Under the pieces are notes generated by a model. It searched no databases, had not been told where the DNA came from, and worked only from the letters and a program-made list of their open reading frames with translations. Positions 50,102 to 59,055 of a stretch of DNA of 64,000 bases are shown here, in pieces. Position 1 is the stretch's first letter; the number at the start of each line of letters is the position of its first letter. Origin of the DNA: an uncultured Pelagibacteraceae bacterium (GTDB lineage Bacteria > Pseudomonadota > Alphaproteobacteria > Pelagibacterales > Pelagibacteraceae); contig CACBQF010000004.1 of the NCBI GenBank assembly GCA_902541315.1, positions 1 through 64,000 of the forward strand, in the 5' to 3' direction. The translations under genes were made by a program, and so were the position numbers.

Positions 50102-50974
50102 TTAATATGCTTTCTTTTTAGTTAAAAATTTATTCAAAAACTGCAAAACAACTGCTGTGATAACTATTGAACCCCCAATTAAAACAATAATAGGTGGATT
50201 CTCATTCGCAAACATCCAGGCCCACATCGGACCTAGAACGGCTTCTGTTAACATTATTATACCAACGAAAGCGGAAGGAGTTGACCTTGCCCCAATTGTA
50301 ATAAATATAAAACCAAAACCTAATTGAAAAAAACCTGCTAAAAATCCCAAAAAAATATCTTTTGAAGATATAATTATCGTTGGCGACATTAATAATCCAA
50401 TTATCATTGCAAATATACCTGCCACTAATTGAAGCGGAATCATGTCGACCTCAGGAAACTTTCTTACTATTAATATTAAAATTGCAAAAGAGATTGGCAT
50501 TACAAATGCCACAAGATTGCCTGTCATTTCACCAGGAGAGATTGAAGTTCCAAGCATCAAAAAAATACCTGAGATAGCAAGCAATATACAAAAGAAAGTA
50601 AGTTTAGATATTGTCTCCTTCAAAAAAACATAACCAAATATTGCCAAAAAAAGAGTTTGTGTTTGAATAATAAAATTTGTATTTGCCACAGTAGTTTCGT
50701 ACATAGCAAATACATAGCTAGCAAAACCTAAAGATAAAATAGCTCCACCAACAAATCCAGGAATTCCAGATTTAGTTAGAGCACTAAAAAATTTTTTTTT
50801 ATAAGTAAACAAAAGAAAAAAACTAACAACAATTATAAAGAAAAATGATCGCCAAAATAAAATTTGCCAGAGCGTCGAGCCTTCAAAAGATTTAACAATT
50901 AATCCTCCAAAACTTAAGCTTACAGCGCCTAAAAAAACCAGAAAAGGTCCAGGTATTATTTTGATTAAGTTCAT
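50102..50974 (-). CDS. EamA/DMT-family permease
   Basis: Ten-TM EamA pattern; PSAFVGIIMLTEAVLGPMWAWMFANENPP. Confidence 0.88.
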   Translation of the reverse strand: MNLIKIIPGPFLVFLGAVSLSFGGLIVKSFEGSTLWQILFWRSFFFIIVVSFFLLFTYKKKFFSALTKSGIPGFVGGAILSLGFASYVFAMYETTVANTNFIIQTQTLFLAIFGYVFLKETISKLTFFCILLAISGIFLMLGTSISPGEMTGNLVAFVMPISFAILILIVRKFPEVDMIPLQLVAGIFAMIIGLLMSPTIIISSKDIFLGFLAGFFQLGFGFIFITIGARSTPSAFVGIIMLTEAVLGPMWAWMFANENPPIIVLIGGSIVITAVVLQFLNKFLTKKKAY

Positions 50975-51963
50975 TCAATTTGAGAAATTAAATTTTGAGT
51001 TTCTAAGTCATATAACTTAAATAAATTTTCTGCGCTAGATAAATCAACCTGCTTAAACTTTATTTTAGAACCTGGTGATAGTTGAACTAATTTGTCGTAA
51101 TCAGCACTTATTACCACTCCTATTTTTGGATAGCCTCCTATAGTTCCATGATCTGAAAGCATAACAATAGGATTACCATCTGCAGGCACTTGTATTACTC
51201 CTTTTATTAATCCTTCTGATTTAATGTTAGTATCAATAATATTCTCTATTTTCTGTCCTTCTAACCTCATACCCATACGATCAGTTAACTTTGAAACAAT
51301 AAATTCTTTTTCTAGAAAGATTTTTTTTCCTTTATCTGAGAAATAATCAAAATTTGTTCCTTTAATTATTCTAATATTTTCTATTTTAGTATTTAAATAA
51401 TTTAATTTTTTTTCCACTAAGTGATTATTCAATTTTGAAATATTTATTACTTGTTCATTTTCAAACTTTTTACCATCATTTGCACCAATAATTGCTTTTG
51501 TATTTGTAGAACAACTAGACCATTGATATTTTAAATCTATTTGACCACCAATAGCTAAATATCCGTACACAGACTTATTGGTAGACAAAATATCTACTTC
51601 ATCACCATCTTCTAAATTTAAAGATTGATAACAGTTACCATCAATAGTTATTTTTTTTTTTTTAATCCTGAAATTTACATCACCAGTGATTGCAATATTA
51701 ATTTTATCTCCAAAATATTTAAGTAAAGGGCCTTGGTATGCAAATTCTAAAACAGGTGAATTTATCTTATTACCAACAAGTTTATTTGATAATAGATAAT
51801 TTCTTTTATCCATTGCTCCACTAAAAGGAATTCCAACATGATAAAGATTTTTTCGACCCTCATCTTGAAAAGTAGTATTAATTCCTGCTCTGATAACCTG
51901 AAAATAATTTTTACTCATTAAAATTTTCATACTGATTTTTTGATATTTCTTTAAATAAGACAA
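50971..51963 (-). CDS. pxpC: 5-oxoprolinase subunit C / biotin-dependent carboxyltransferase family
   Basis: VIRAGINTTFQDEGRKNLYHVGIPFSGAMDKRNYLLSNKLVGN, VMLSDHGTIGGYPKIGVVISADYDKLVQLSPG. Confidence 0.9.
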   Translation of the reverse strand: MSYLKKYQKISMKILMSKNYFQVIRAGINTTFQDEGRKNLYHVGIPFSGAMDKRNYLLSNKLVGNKINSPVLEFAYQGPLLKYFGDKINIAITGDVNFRIKKKKITIDGNCYQSLNLEDGDEVDILSTNKSVYGYLAIGGQIDLKYQWSSCSTNTKAIIGANDGKKFENEQVINISKLNNHLVEKKLNYLNTKIENIRIIKGTNFDYFSDKGKKIFLEKEFIVSKLTDRMGMRLEGQKIENIIDTNIKSEGLIKGVIQVPADGNPIVMLSDHGTIGGYPKIGVVISADYDKLVQLSPGSKIKFKQVDLSSAENLFKLYDLETQNLISQIE

Positions 51964-52585
51964 TATCGCCTGGATTTATTAAATTTGGGCTTTCCTCTTT
52001 TGAACTATCAAATATTCTTAATGGACTATTGCCGATAACATTCCAGCCACCCGGACTTTCAAAAGTATAAATATTTGCAAACTGTTCGGTCAAAGCTACT
52101 GATCCTTTTGGAACTCTAACTCTAGGAGTTTCTAGACGATTTGCTCTCATATTTTCAGATAAATCTCCTAAAAAAGGCATTCCCGCAATAAAGCCTGTCA
52201 TATAACAAAAGAATTCTTTACTAAAAAAATTTTCATAAATTTTTTCTCTTTTAAGATTGAGTTTGTTCTCCAATCTCACTATATCTAAGGCAAAATTTTC
52301 GTCACAACATACTGGAACCTCAATTGTTTTATTTTCTAAATCATCTTCATTTGAAATATTAAGGTTTTCTATTAACTTTTTTAAATCTTTAAAATTCGTT
52401 TTTTTTAAATCAAAAGAAATTATTAATTTATTATAAGAAGGAGATAAATTATTTATTGATGCAATATTTTCTTTCTGAATACTTTTGAAATATCTAATTA
52501 CTTGAGTATTGGTTTCTCTATTTACGTCTTTACCAAAGTCACAATATAATGCTGCGTCACCAAGATTTAATATATTTTTTATCAT
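51911..52585 (-). CDS. pxpB: 5-oxoprolinase subunit B
   Basis: CYMTGFIAGMPFLGDL, RVPKGSVALTEQFANIYTFESPGGWNVIGNSPLRIFD. Confidence 0.9.
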   Translation of the reverse strand: MIKNILNLGDAALYCDFGKDVNRETNTQVIRYFKSIQKENIASINNLSPSYNKLIISFDLKKTNFKDLKKLIENLNISNEDDLENKTIEVPVCCDENFALDIVRLENKLNLKREKIYENFFSKEFFCYMTGFIAGMPFLGDLSENMRANRLETPRVRVPKGSVALTEQFANIYTFESPGGWNVIGNSPLRIFDSSKEESPNLINPGDIVLFKEISKNQYENFNE

Positions 52586-52606
52586 CCCATGATATACTTA
52601 ACACTT

Positions 52607-53392
52607 ATGACTATGGAAATTAATATAAATTGTGATTTAGGAGAAAAATCAAAACACCATTCAAATAAACATGATCCAGAATTATTGGAAATAGTTAATT
52701 CTGCAAATGTCGCTTGTGGATACCATGCTGGAGATGATGAAACTATGAGCAAAGTCATAGAAATATCAAAAAAAAATGGTGTAAGTATCGGTGCGCATCC
52801 ATCTTTCAATGATCCAGAAAATTTTGGAAGAGAAAGAATGAATTTATCTGACTCAGAAATTCAAAAACTCATAATTGATCAATACGATATTCTTCAAAAG
52901 AAAGCATTAGAGCAAGGAGAAAACGTTACACATATTAAGCCTCATGGAGCTTTAAATAATATGGCATGTGAAAATATTGATTTAGCAACAATACTTGCAA
53001 AAAGTATAAAAGGAATTAGCAAAGATTTAATTTACTTGGTCCCCACTGGATCTAAAATGGAGGAAGCTGCAAAAAAACTTGATATGAAAATAGCTTGCGA
53101 GATATTTGCAGACAGAAATTATGAGGATGACGGTAATCTTGTATCCCGAAAAAAACCTCATGCTTTAATTACAGATCCAGAACAGGCAAAAACACACGTT
53201 TTAAGTATGGTTAAAAATCAGTCGCTTAATTGTCACAGTGGAAAGCAAATACCTTGTGAAATCGACTCTGTGTGTATACATGGTGACAATATGAGCTCAT
53301 TAGCGACTGCTAAGTCTATCAAAGATAACTTATTAAATAATGGACTCAAACTAAAACCTTTAAATAAAATGAAGAAGTTTAAAAATGATTAA
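52607..53392 (+). CDS. pxpA: 5-oxoprolinase subunit A (LamB/YcsF family)
   Basis: ININCDLGEKSKHH, NVACGYHAGDDETMSKVI, GAHPSFNDPENFGR, HIKPHGALNN; ORF opens at 52589 but ATG 52607 or 52613 more likely. Confidence 0.93.
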   Translation: MTMEININCDLGEKSKHHSNKHDPELLEIVNSANVACGYHAGDDETMSKVIEISKKNGVSIGAHPSFNDPENFGRERMNLSDSEIQKLIIDQYDILQKKALEQGENVTHIKPHGALNNMACENIDLATILAKSIKGISKDLIYLVPTGSKMEEAAKKLDMKIACEIFADRNYEDDGNLVSRKKPHALITDPEQAKTHVLSMVKNQSLNCHSGKQIPCEIDSVCIHGDNMSSLATAKSIKDNLLNNGLKLKPLNKMKKFKND

Positions 53393-53885
53393 AAAAATAT
53401 TTTTTATAATTATATTGTCTATAACTTTAGTATCAAATTCTTATTCTGCAGGATCTAGTAGTGGAGGAGAAGGTGATGGTCCAAAAACCAAAACAAATTA
53501 TGAAAAAGCAGTTAAATTAATAAAATCTGCAAATAAATATGAAAAAAAAGGAAAAAAAGATAAAGCACAATCAAGTTATGGAAAAGCTTTAAAACTTTTA
53601 CTTAAATCAAATAACAAAAAACCAAATAAGCCAGATACTTTAAATTATTTAGGTTTTACATCTAGAAAATTAGGTGATTTTGAAAATGGAGAAAAATATT
53701 ATCTTCAAGGTTTAGCTATCAGTCCTTACCACATTGGTATTAATGAATATTTAGGTGAACTTTACGTAGCAACAAATAGACACAATCTTGCAGTTGAAAG
53801 ATTAGAAGTTTTAAAAGGTTGCGATTGTAAAGAGTATGATGACCTAAAAGCAATTATAGCTGGAGAAAAAATTTCTAAGTATTAA
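53385..53885 (+). CDS. Secreted TPR-repeat protein
   Basis: Signal peptide plus TPR units (PDTLNYLGFTSRKLGDFENGEKYYLQGLAISP). Confidence 0.8.
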   Translation: MIKKIFFIIILSITLVSNSYSAGSSSGGEGDGPKTKTNYEKAVKLIKSANKYEKKGKKDKAQSSYGKALKLLLKSNNKKPNKPDTLNYLGFTSRKLGDFENGEKYYLQGLAISPYHIGINEYLGELYVATNRHNLAVERLEVLKGCDCKEYDDLKAIIAGEKISKY

Positions 53886-55192
53886 TTAATATTTTTAATC
53901 ATTTGCTCTGGTAGCCACAAAGCAATCTCTGGGAAAATCACAACTAAGATAACTGCTAGAACCATTAACAAAAACAATGGAAACGCACTTCGAGCAATAT
54001 AACCCATGTCTTTGTTGGCCATACCTTGCAAAACAAATAAATTAAAACCCACGGGTGGTGTTATCTGAGCCATCTCTACAACAATAACTAAAAATATACC
54101 AAACCAAATCATGTCAAAACCTGCTTGTCTAATCATTGGTTCTATAATGGCCATAGTCAATACCACAGCTGAGATACCATCAAGAAACATTCCTAAAATT
54201 ATATAAAAAATCATTAAAACAAAAATTAATACATATGGAGATAAATCCATATTCTGAATCCACATTGCTAAGTTTCTTGGTAAACCTGTAAAACCCATTG
54301 CCAAAGATAAAAATGTTGAACCTGCTAAGATAAATGCAATCATACAAGAAGTTTTTGTTGCACCTAATAAGGATGTTTTAAAAGTTTCCAAAGTTAAACT
54401 TTTTTGAAAATATGATAAAATTAAAGCTCCAACAACTCCTAGAGATGCTGCCTCAGTAGCTGTAGCTATACCAGTATATATTGAACCTATAACAGCTGAA
54501 ATTAAAATTATAACAGGTAAAAGTTGTTTAGATCTTTTTATCTTTTCAAAAATTGAATATTCTTCCACAATTTTGGGCATTTGTTTTTTGTTAATCAAAG
54601 ACCAAAAAATAACATATGACATAAAAATTAATGCAATCATTATTCCAGGTAAAATTCCAGCAATAAATAATTTTGCAATAGACTCTTGAACTGCTACTCC
54701 ATAAATAATCAAAATTATTGATGGAGGTATCAATAAGCCTAGTGTTCCAGAACCAGCAAGACTACCAAGTAAAATTTTCTCAGGATAATTTCTTTTTCTT
54801 AACTCGGGTATAGACATCTTTCCTACAGTTGCAACTGTGGCTGCAGAGGAACCTGAAATAGCAGCAAATAAAGCACAACCGACTACATTTACATGTATTA
54901 AACCTCCTGGTAATTTTTGCATCCACGGAGATAAACCTTTAAACAAATTTTCAGATAGTCTTGTTCTAAATAGAATTTCTCCCATCCAGACGAATAAAGG
55001 TAATGCTGTAAGTGTCCAAGATGATGAAGTACCCCATATTGTTGTTGCCATTGCATCTCCAACTGGTCTTGATGTAAATAGCATCATACCTATTGCGGAT
55101 ACCCCAATCATGCTTAAGGCTACCCAAATACCAGAACCAAGAAAAAATAATAAAACACTTATGAAAAATATTGTTAATAAAATTTCAGCCAT
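53882..55192 (-). CDS. TRAP transporter large permease (DctM)
   Basis: ALPLFVWMGEILFRTRLSENLFKGLSPWMQKLPGGL, SGSSAATVATVGKMSIPELRKRNYPE, GSLAGSGTLGLLIPPSI. Confidence 0.95.
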   Translation of the reverse strand: MAEILLTIFFISVLLFFLGSGIWVALSMIGVSAIGMMLFTSRPVGDAMATTIWGTSSSWTLTALPLFVWMGEILFRTRLSENLFKGLSPWMQKLPGGLIHVNVVGCALFAAISGSSAATVATVGKMSIPELRKRNYPEKILLGSLAGSGTLGLLIPPSIILIIYGVAVQESIAKLFIAGILPGIMIALIFMSYVIFWSLINKKQMPKIVEEYSIFEKIKRSKQLLPVIILISAVIGSIYTGIATATEAASLGVVGALILSYFQKSLTLETFKTSLLGATKTSCMIAFILAGSTFLSLAMGFTGLPRNLAMWIQNMDLSPYVLIFVLMIFYIILGMFLDGISAVVLTMAIIEPMIRQAGFDMIWFGIFLVIVVEMAQITPPVGFNLFVLQGMANKDMGYIARSAFPLFLLMVLAVILVVIFPEIALWLPEQMIKNIN

Positions 55193-55675
55193 TTAATTTT
55201 TTTTAAATATCAAAATAAGTTGATGGAAAACACATATAAAAAAAATAGAAGAACCAAGGGCTACACTTGATTGAGGTATCCAAATTAAAATCTCATCTGC
55301 TCCCTCACTTCTTTCCTGAAATTTATACGAAATAAGTAACATTTTAATAAAATAAAATGCTAAGTAACCTGAAAAAAAAGTTGCTACACTTAGACACCAG
55401 ATTTCAATAAACTTTCTATTTAACCCTGATAATTTTTCTAGAAAAAGAGTAATTCTTATGTGACCGTTTTCAACAAATGTGTAAGCTAATGCAAAAAAAG
55501 ATGCTGCAGCCATACAATAACCAGAGTATTCTGCAAGGCCTCTAATATAAAAACCAAATATTCTTGATGAAATACCTGTTAAAATAAATACTGCTACTAA
55601 AACTAAAAATATTGCAGCGATATAACCTGAAAATTTATAAAGTTTGTTAAGATTCTTATTTAAAGATTCTAGCAT
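55193..55675 (-). CDS. TRAP transporter small permease (DctQ)
   Basis: Four-TM DctQ pattern; ATG at 55675 preferred over ORF start GTG 55690, which lies in a hairpin. Confidence 0.88.
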   Translation of the reverse strand: MLESLNKNLNKLYKFSGYIAAIFLVLVAVFILTGISSRIFGFYIRGLAEYSGYCMAAASFFALAYTFVENGHIRITLFLEKLSGLNRKFIEIWCLSVATFFSGYLAFYFIKMLLISYKFQERSEGADEILIWIPQSSVALGSSIFFICVFHQLILIFKKN

Positions 55676-55680
55676 AAAAT

Positions 55681-55712
55681 TTAAGGCCACTTATTATTAT
55701 AAGTGGCCTTAA
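55681..55712 (-). other. Strong intercistronic hairpin between dctP and dctQ
   Basis: Perfect 14-bp inverted repeat TTAAGGCCACTTAT-TATT-ATAAGTGGCCTTAA. Confidence 0.85.
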
Positions 55713-55724
55713 TTTAATATACAA

Positions 55725-56696
55725 TTATTTATAACTAGATAAGACAGCTGCTCCTCTTGAACCAGCTTTTTGAGACCATTCCTTTGCCATCGTCTCACCT
55801 ACTTTTTCAAAATGAGCCTGTAAAGATGCGTTTACGGTACCTACTACCATACCAGCATTAGCTAAGGCTTTTTTATCACTAACATTTCCTTGTTTAGATA
55901 ATTGCCAGCCTTTTCTTTCCGCTAAAGCTGCTTGTTTCATCACTATATCTTTTGTAGATTGATCAAGTTTATTCCAAGCATCTTTATTTACAATCACCAT
56001 ATTTTTTGGGAACCAAGCTGCTATATCATAAAAATATTTCACACCATTTTCCCATATTTTAGAATTTTTTCCTGTAGTAGGGGAAGTGATCATACTTTCT
56101 ACAGCACCTGTAGAAAATGCTTGGCTAATTTCAGCAGCTTCAATTTTTGTTGGCGCCATACCTGTTAGCTCAGCGATTCTAATTGTTGCAGAATTGTATG
56201 CTCTGAACTTTAAACCTTTAAGGTCATTAACAGAGTTGATTTCCTTTTTGCTATATAAACCTTGTGCTGGCCATGGCACAGCGTAAAGAAATACCAAACC
56301 TTTTTCATCTAAGCCTTTAATGATCTCAGCTTTTGATGCTTTGTATAATTTCATAGCATCAGAATAAGATGTTGCCAAGAATGGCTGTGAGTCTACTTCT
56401 AATAAAGGATCCTCTTTACCTAAAGCTGACATAAATCTTTCTCCAATTTGAGCTTGACCAGTTCTCACAGCTCTAAAGATTTCTCCACCTTTAAATAATG
56501 AGCCACCGGGATGAGTAACTATTGTAAGTTTTCCACCACTTTTTTCAGTTACATTTTTTGCAAATTCAGTTGCGTTTGCAGAATGAAAATTTCCAGCACC
56601 ATAAGCTAATGCCATATCCCATTTTTCTGCAAAAGAAGAATTAATTGACAAAATTGATGAAACTAAAATAATTGATAAGTATTTTATGAATTTCAT
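55725..56696 (-). CDS. TRAP transporter substrate-binding protein (DctP)
   Basis: Signal peptide; VTHPGGSLFKGGEIFRAVRTGQAQIGERF; LKGLKFRAYNSATIRIAELTGMAPTKIEAAEISQAFSTGAVE. Confidence 0.94.
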   Translation of the reverse strand: MKFIKYLSIILVSSILSINSSFAEKWDMALAYGAGNFHSANATEFAKNVTEKSGGKLTIVTHPGGSLFKGGEIFRAVRTGQAQIGERFMSALGKEDPLLEVDSQPFLATSYSDAMKLYKASKAEIIKGLDEKGLVFLYAVPWPAQGLYSKKEINSVNDLKGLKFRAYNSATIRIAELTGMAPTKIEAAEISQAFSTGAVESMITSPTTGKNSKIWENGVKYFYDIAAWFPKNMVIVNKDAWNKLDQSTKDIVMKQAALAERKGWQLSKQGNVSDKKALANAGMVVGTVNASLQAHFEKVGETMAKEWSQKAGSRGAAVLSSYK

Positions 56697-56809
56697 TTAT
56701 CCTCCATTTTTTTTAAAACCATTTCATTATGTATTAAAATAATTATCAATAAAAAAATTATACTACTTTTGATTGAATAATTTAAAATATCTAATACTAT
56801 AGTCTTACT

Positions 56810-57421
56810 TTGTTAGAAGAAGCACTCATATTAGTTCAGATTATTTTCATTGATATAATCTTGGCAGCAGATAATGCAATCATTATTGGATTAATTGCAG
56901 CTAATTTTGCGCCAAAAAATAGAAGACAAATTATTTTATGGGGTGTAGCTGGAGCATTAATATTCAAAGTTGTTTTTGCACTATTTGCTACGTATTTATT
57001 TGAATTTTATTTTATAAAAATCTTAGGAGGTTTGCTATTAATTTGGATCGTTAATGATTTAAGAAAAGATCTTTTTGAAATAAAAAAAGTTAAATCTCCA
57101 ACTAAAAAATCAAAAGAACCTTCATACATTCAAAGTGTGTATAAAGTTTTATTTGCTGATATTACGATAAGTTTTGATAACGTAATTGGTGTAGTCGGAG
57201 CTGCAAAGGGTAATTTTGGTTTTATGATTTTTGGTCTTGTATTATCAGTTATTCTTACAGGTGCTATGGCAACCTATCTTGCAAACTATATTCAAAAACA
57301 TCTATGGATTGCTTATGTGGGTTTAGGGTTTATCTTACTTGTTGCTCTTCAACTGGTAATTGGCGGTTTGGTTGATCTAGATATATTGTCTATAAATGAA
57401 GAATTTAAAAAATATTTCTAA
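56810..57421 (+). CDS. TerC/YjbE-type integral membrane protein
   Basis: IIFIDIILAADNAIIIGLIAA and ADITISFDNVIGVVGAAKGNFG motifs; TTG start. Confidence 0.9.
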   Translation: MLEEALILVQIIFIDIILAADNAIIIGLIAANFAPKNRRQIILWGVAGALIFKVVFALFATYLFEFYFIKILGGLLLIWIVNDLRKDLFEIKKVKSPTKKSKEPSYIQSVYKVLFADITISFDNVIGVVGAAKGNFGFMIFGLVLSVILTGAMATYLANYIQKHLWIAYVGLGFILLVALQLVIGGLVDLDILSINEEFKKYF

Positions 57422-58188
57422 TAAGAATGTTTTTTTGTAGGGTATTTTTTTTTTCTTACATCTAAGGCATACTTTCTAATACCAACATTGATATACTTTT
57501 TAACATTAGAAAACCTTTTAACAAATTTAATCTTGGTATGATTTAATCCAATTAAATCATCAGTCACTAAAACTTGACCATCACAATAAACAGATGAACC
57601 AATTCCAATTGTTGGAATATTCAATTTTTGAGTAATAAGTTTTGCAATTTCAGTTTTTACACACTCTAAAACAATTGCAAATACTCCACTTTCTTGAAGC
57701 AACTTTGCGTCACTTATCAAGTTCTTTATTTCACTATTGGTTTTTCCCTTGGATTTAAATTTTTTTGTTGATTGAGGAAGTAAACCAATATGACCCATAA
57801 CTGGGATTTTATTCTTAATTAAAAACTTTATTTGCTCGATAACCCTTTTGCCACCCTCTAATTTTACTGCATCACATTTAGTCTCTTTTAGAATTTTCTC
57901 AGCATTCTTTAATGCTAGAGACTTTGAGCTGTAAGTTTTGAAAGGCATATCAACAACCATTAAACTTTTTTTGATACCCAATCTAACACTTTTGGAGTGA
58001 TTTATCATTTCTGTTAAAGTGACTTTTTTTGTTGAGGAATAATTGTATAAAACTGAACCCAGAGAATCACCAACCAAAGTAATATCAACATATTTATCAA
58101 CTTCTTCTGCAATATTTTTTGAATAAGCTGTAAGACAAACTATTTTAGACTTTTTTTTTTTATTAATTATTTTTTTAATTTTATTCAT
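57418..58188 (-). CDS. panB: 3-methyl-2-oxobutanoate hydroxymethyltransferase
   Basis: KIVCLTAYS, VGDSLGSVLYNYSSTKKVTL, IPVMGHIGLLPQS, IPTIGIGSSVYCDGQVLV. Confidence 0.95.
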   Translation of the reverse strand: MNKIKKIINKKKKSKIVCLTAYSKNIAEEVDKYVDITLVGDSLGSVLYNYSSTKKVTLTEMINHSKSVRLGIKKSLMVVDMPFKTYSSKSLALKNAEKILKETKCDAVKLEGGKRVIEQIKFLIKNKIPVMGHIGLLPQSTKKFKSKGKTNSEIKNLISDAKLLQESGVFAIVLECVKTEIAKLITQKLNIPTIGIGSSVYCDGQVLVTDDLIGLNHTKIKFVKRFSNVKKYINVGIRKYALDVRKKKYPTKKHSY

Positions 58189-59044
58189 TTAAATTACTCA
58201 TCCAATCTTTAGCTAAAGTAGATGAATTTCTTTTATCGTAAAGAAATAAATAAAAGCAAGTTAAATCAAGACTATTATAAATAGCTCCTAAAACACTAAG
58301 CTTTAATAATTTTTCATTATTTAGATTTTTTATTTTATTAATATGTTGAATAAAAACAGCATCAGTCCACATATGTTGAGATGCGAAATTTTTATCTTTA
58401 TTCGCTACCAATGGCTTAAGGGTTCTACCAGATAATCCTAAAAATTTATTAAACATAAAGTTATACTGACCTAAGAACTGAGTTATATCACCAAAAAGAG
58501 GCTGGTCATGATAAAGGGGTAAAAATTCAACTTCACAAACTATTTTAAGCACATTATTTAGCAATTTTGTACTTCCTTTAAAAATATCTAACTCAGCACC
58601 TTGAACATCTATCTTTATAAAATCTATTGTATCAATAGAATATTCGTCTACAAAAGAGTTTAGAGTTATTGTTTCAATTTCAGTCTCTTTTTTTAAATTC
58701 ATATATTGTAATTCGTGATATAAATTTAACAATTTTTCGTCTGGTTTATAAAGACTAGTACACAGTGGGCTCTCTGTAATATATAGTTTTCTTTTTTCGT
58801 TTTTTTTTCCAAGTGCAAATGGAAAATATTTAATACCTTTGATAGCTTTAGAATTCATCTGATCACATACCTCCTTTTCAATTTCAAATCCTAAAATCTC
58901 ACTAGATGGAAAGTGTTCAATTATTTTATGAAATCTTGGCTGAGAATTTCTTTCCGGGCGTGCACCAATATCTACAAGAGTAAATTTACAATCAATTTTA
59001 GTTTTTTTAATAACTTCTACTAGTTTTACAAAAGGATCTTTCAT
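58181..59044 (-). CDS. FkbM family methyltransferase
   Basis: LVDIGARPERNSQPRFHKI; TLNSFVDEYSIDTIDFIKIDVQGAELDIFKGSTKLL. Confidence 0.85.
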   Translation of the reverse strand: MKDPFVKLVEVIKKTKIDCKFTLVDIGARPERNSQPRFHKIIEHFPSSEILGFEIEKEVCDQMNSKAIKGIKYFPFALGKKNEKRKLYITESPLCTSLYKPDEKLLNLYHELQYMNLKKETEIETITLNSFVDEYSIDTIDFIKIDVQGAELDIFKGSTKLLNNVLKIVCEVEFLPLYHDQPLFGDITQFLGQYNFMFNKFLGLSGRTLKPLVANKDKNFASQHMWTDAVFIQHINKIKNLNNEKLLKLSVLGAIYNSLDLTCFYLFLYDKRNSSTLAKDWMSNLNE

Positions 59045-59055
59045 AAAAAAAATTA

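Noticed and set aside
54837-55196. 119-aa plus-strand ORF antisense to dctM
   Set aside because: Antisense shadow of a clear TRAP permease gene.
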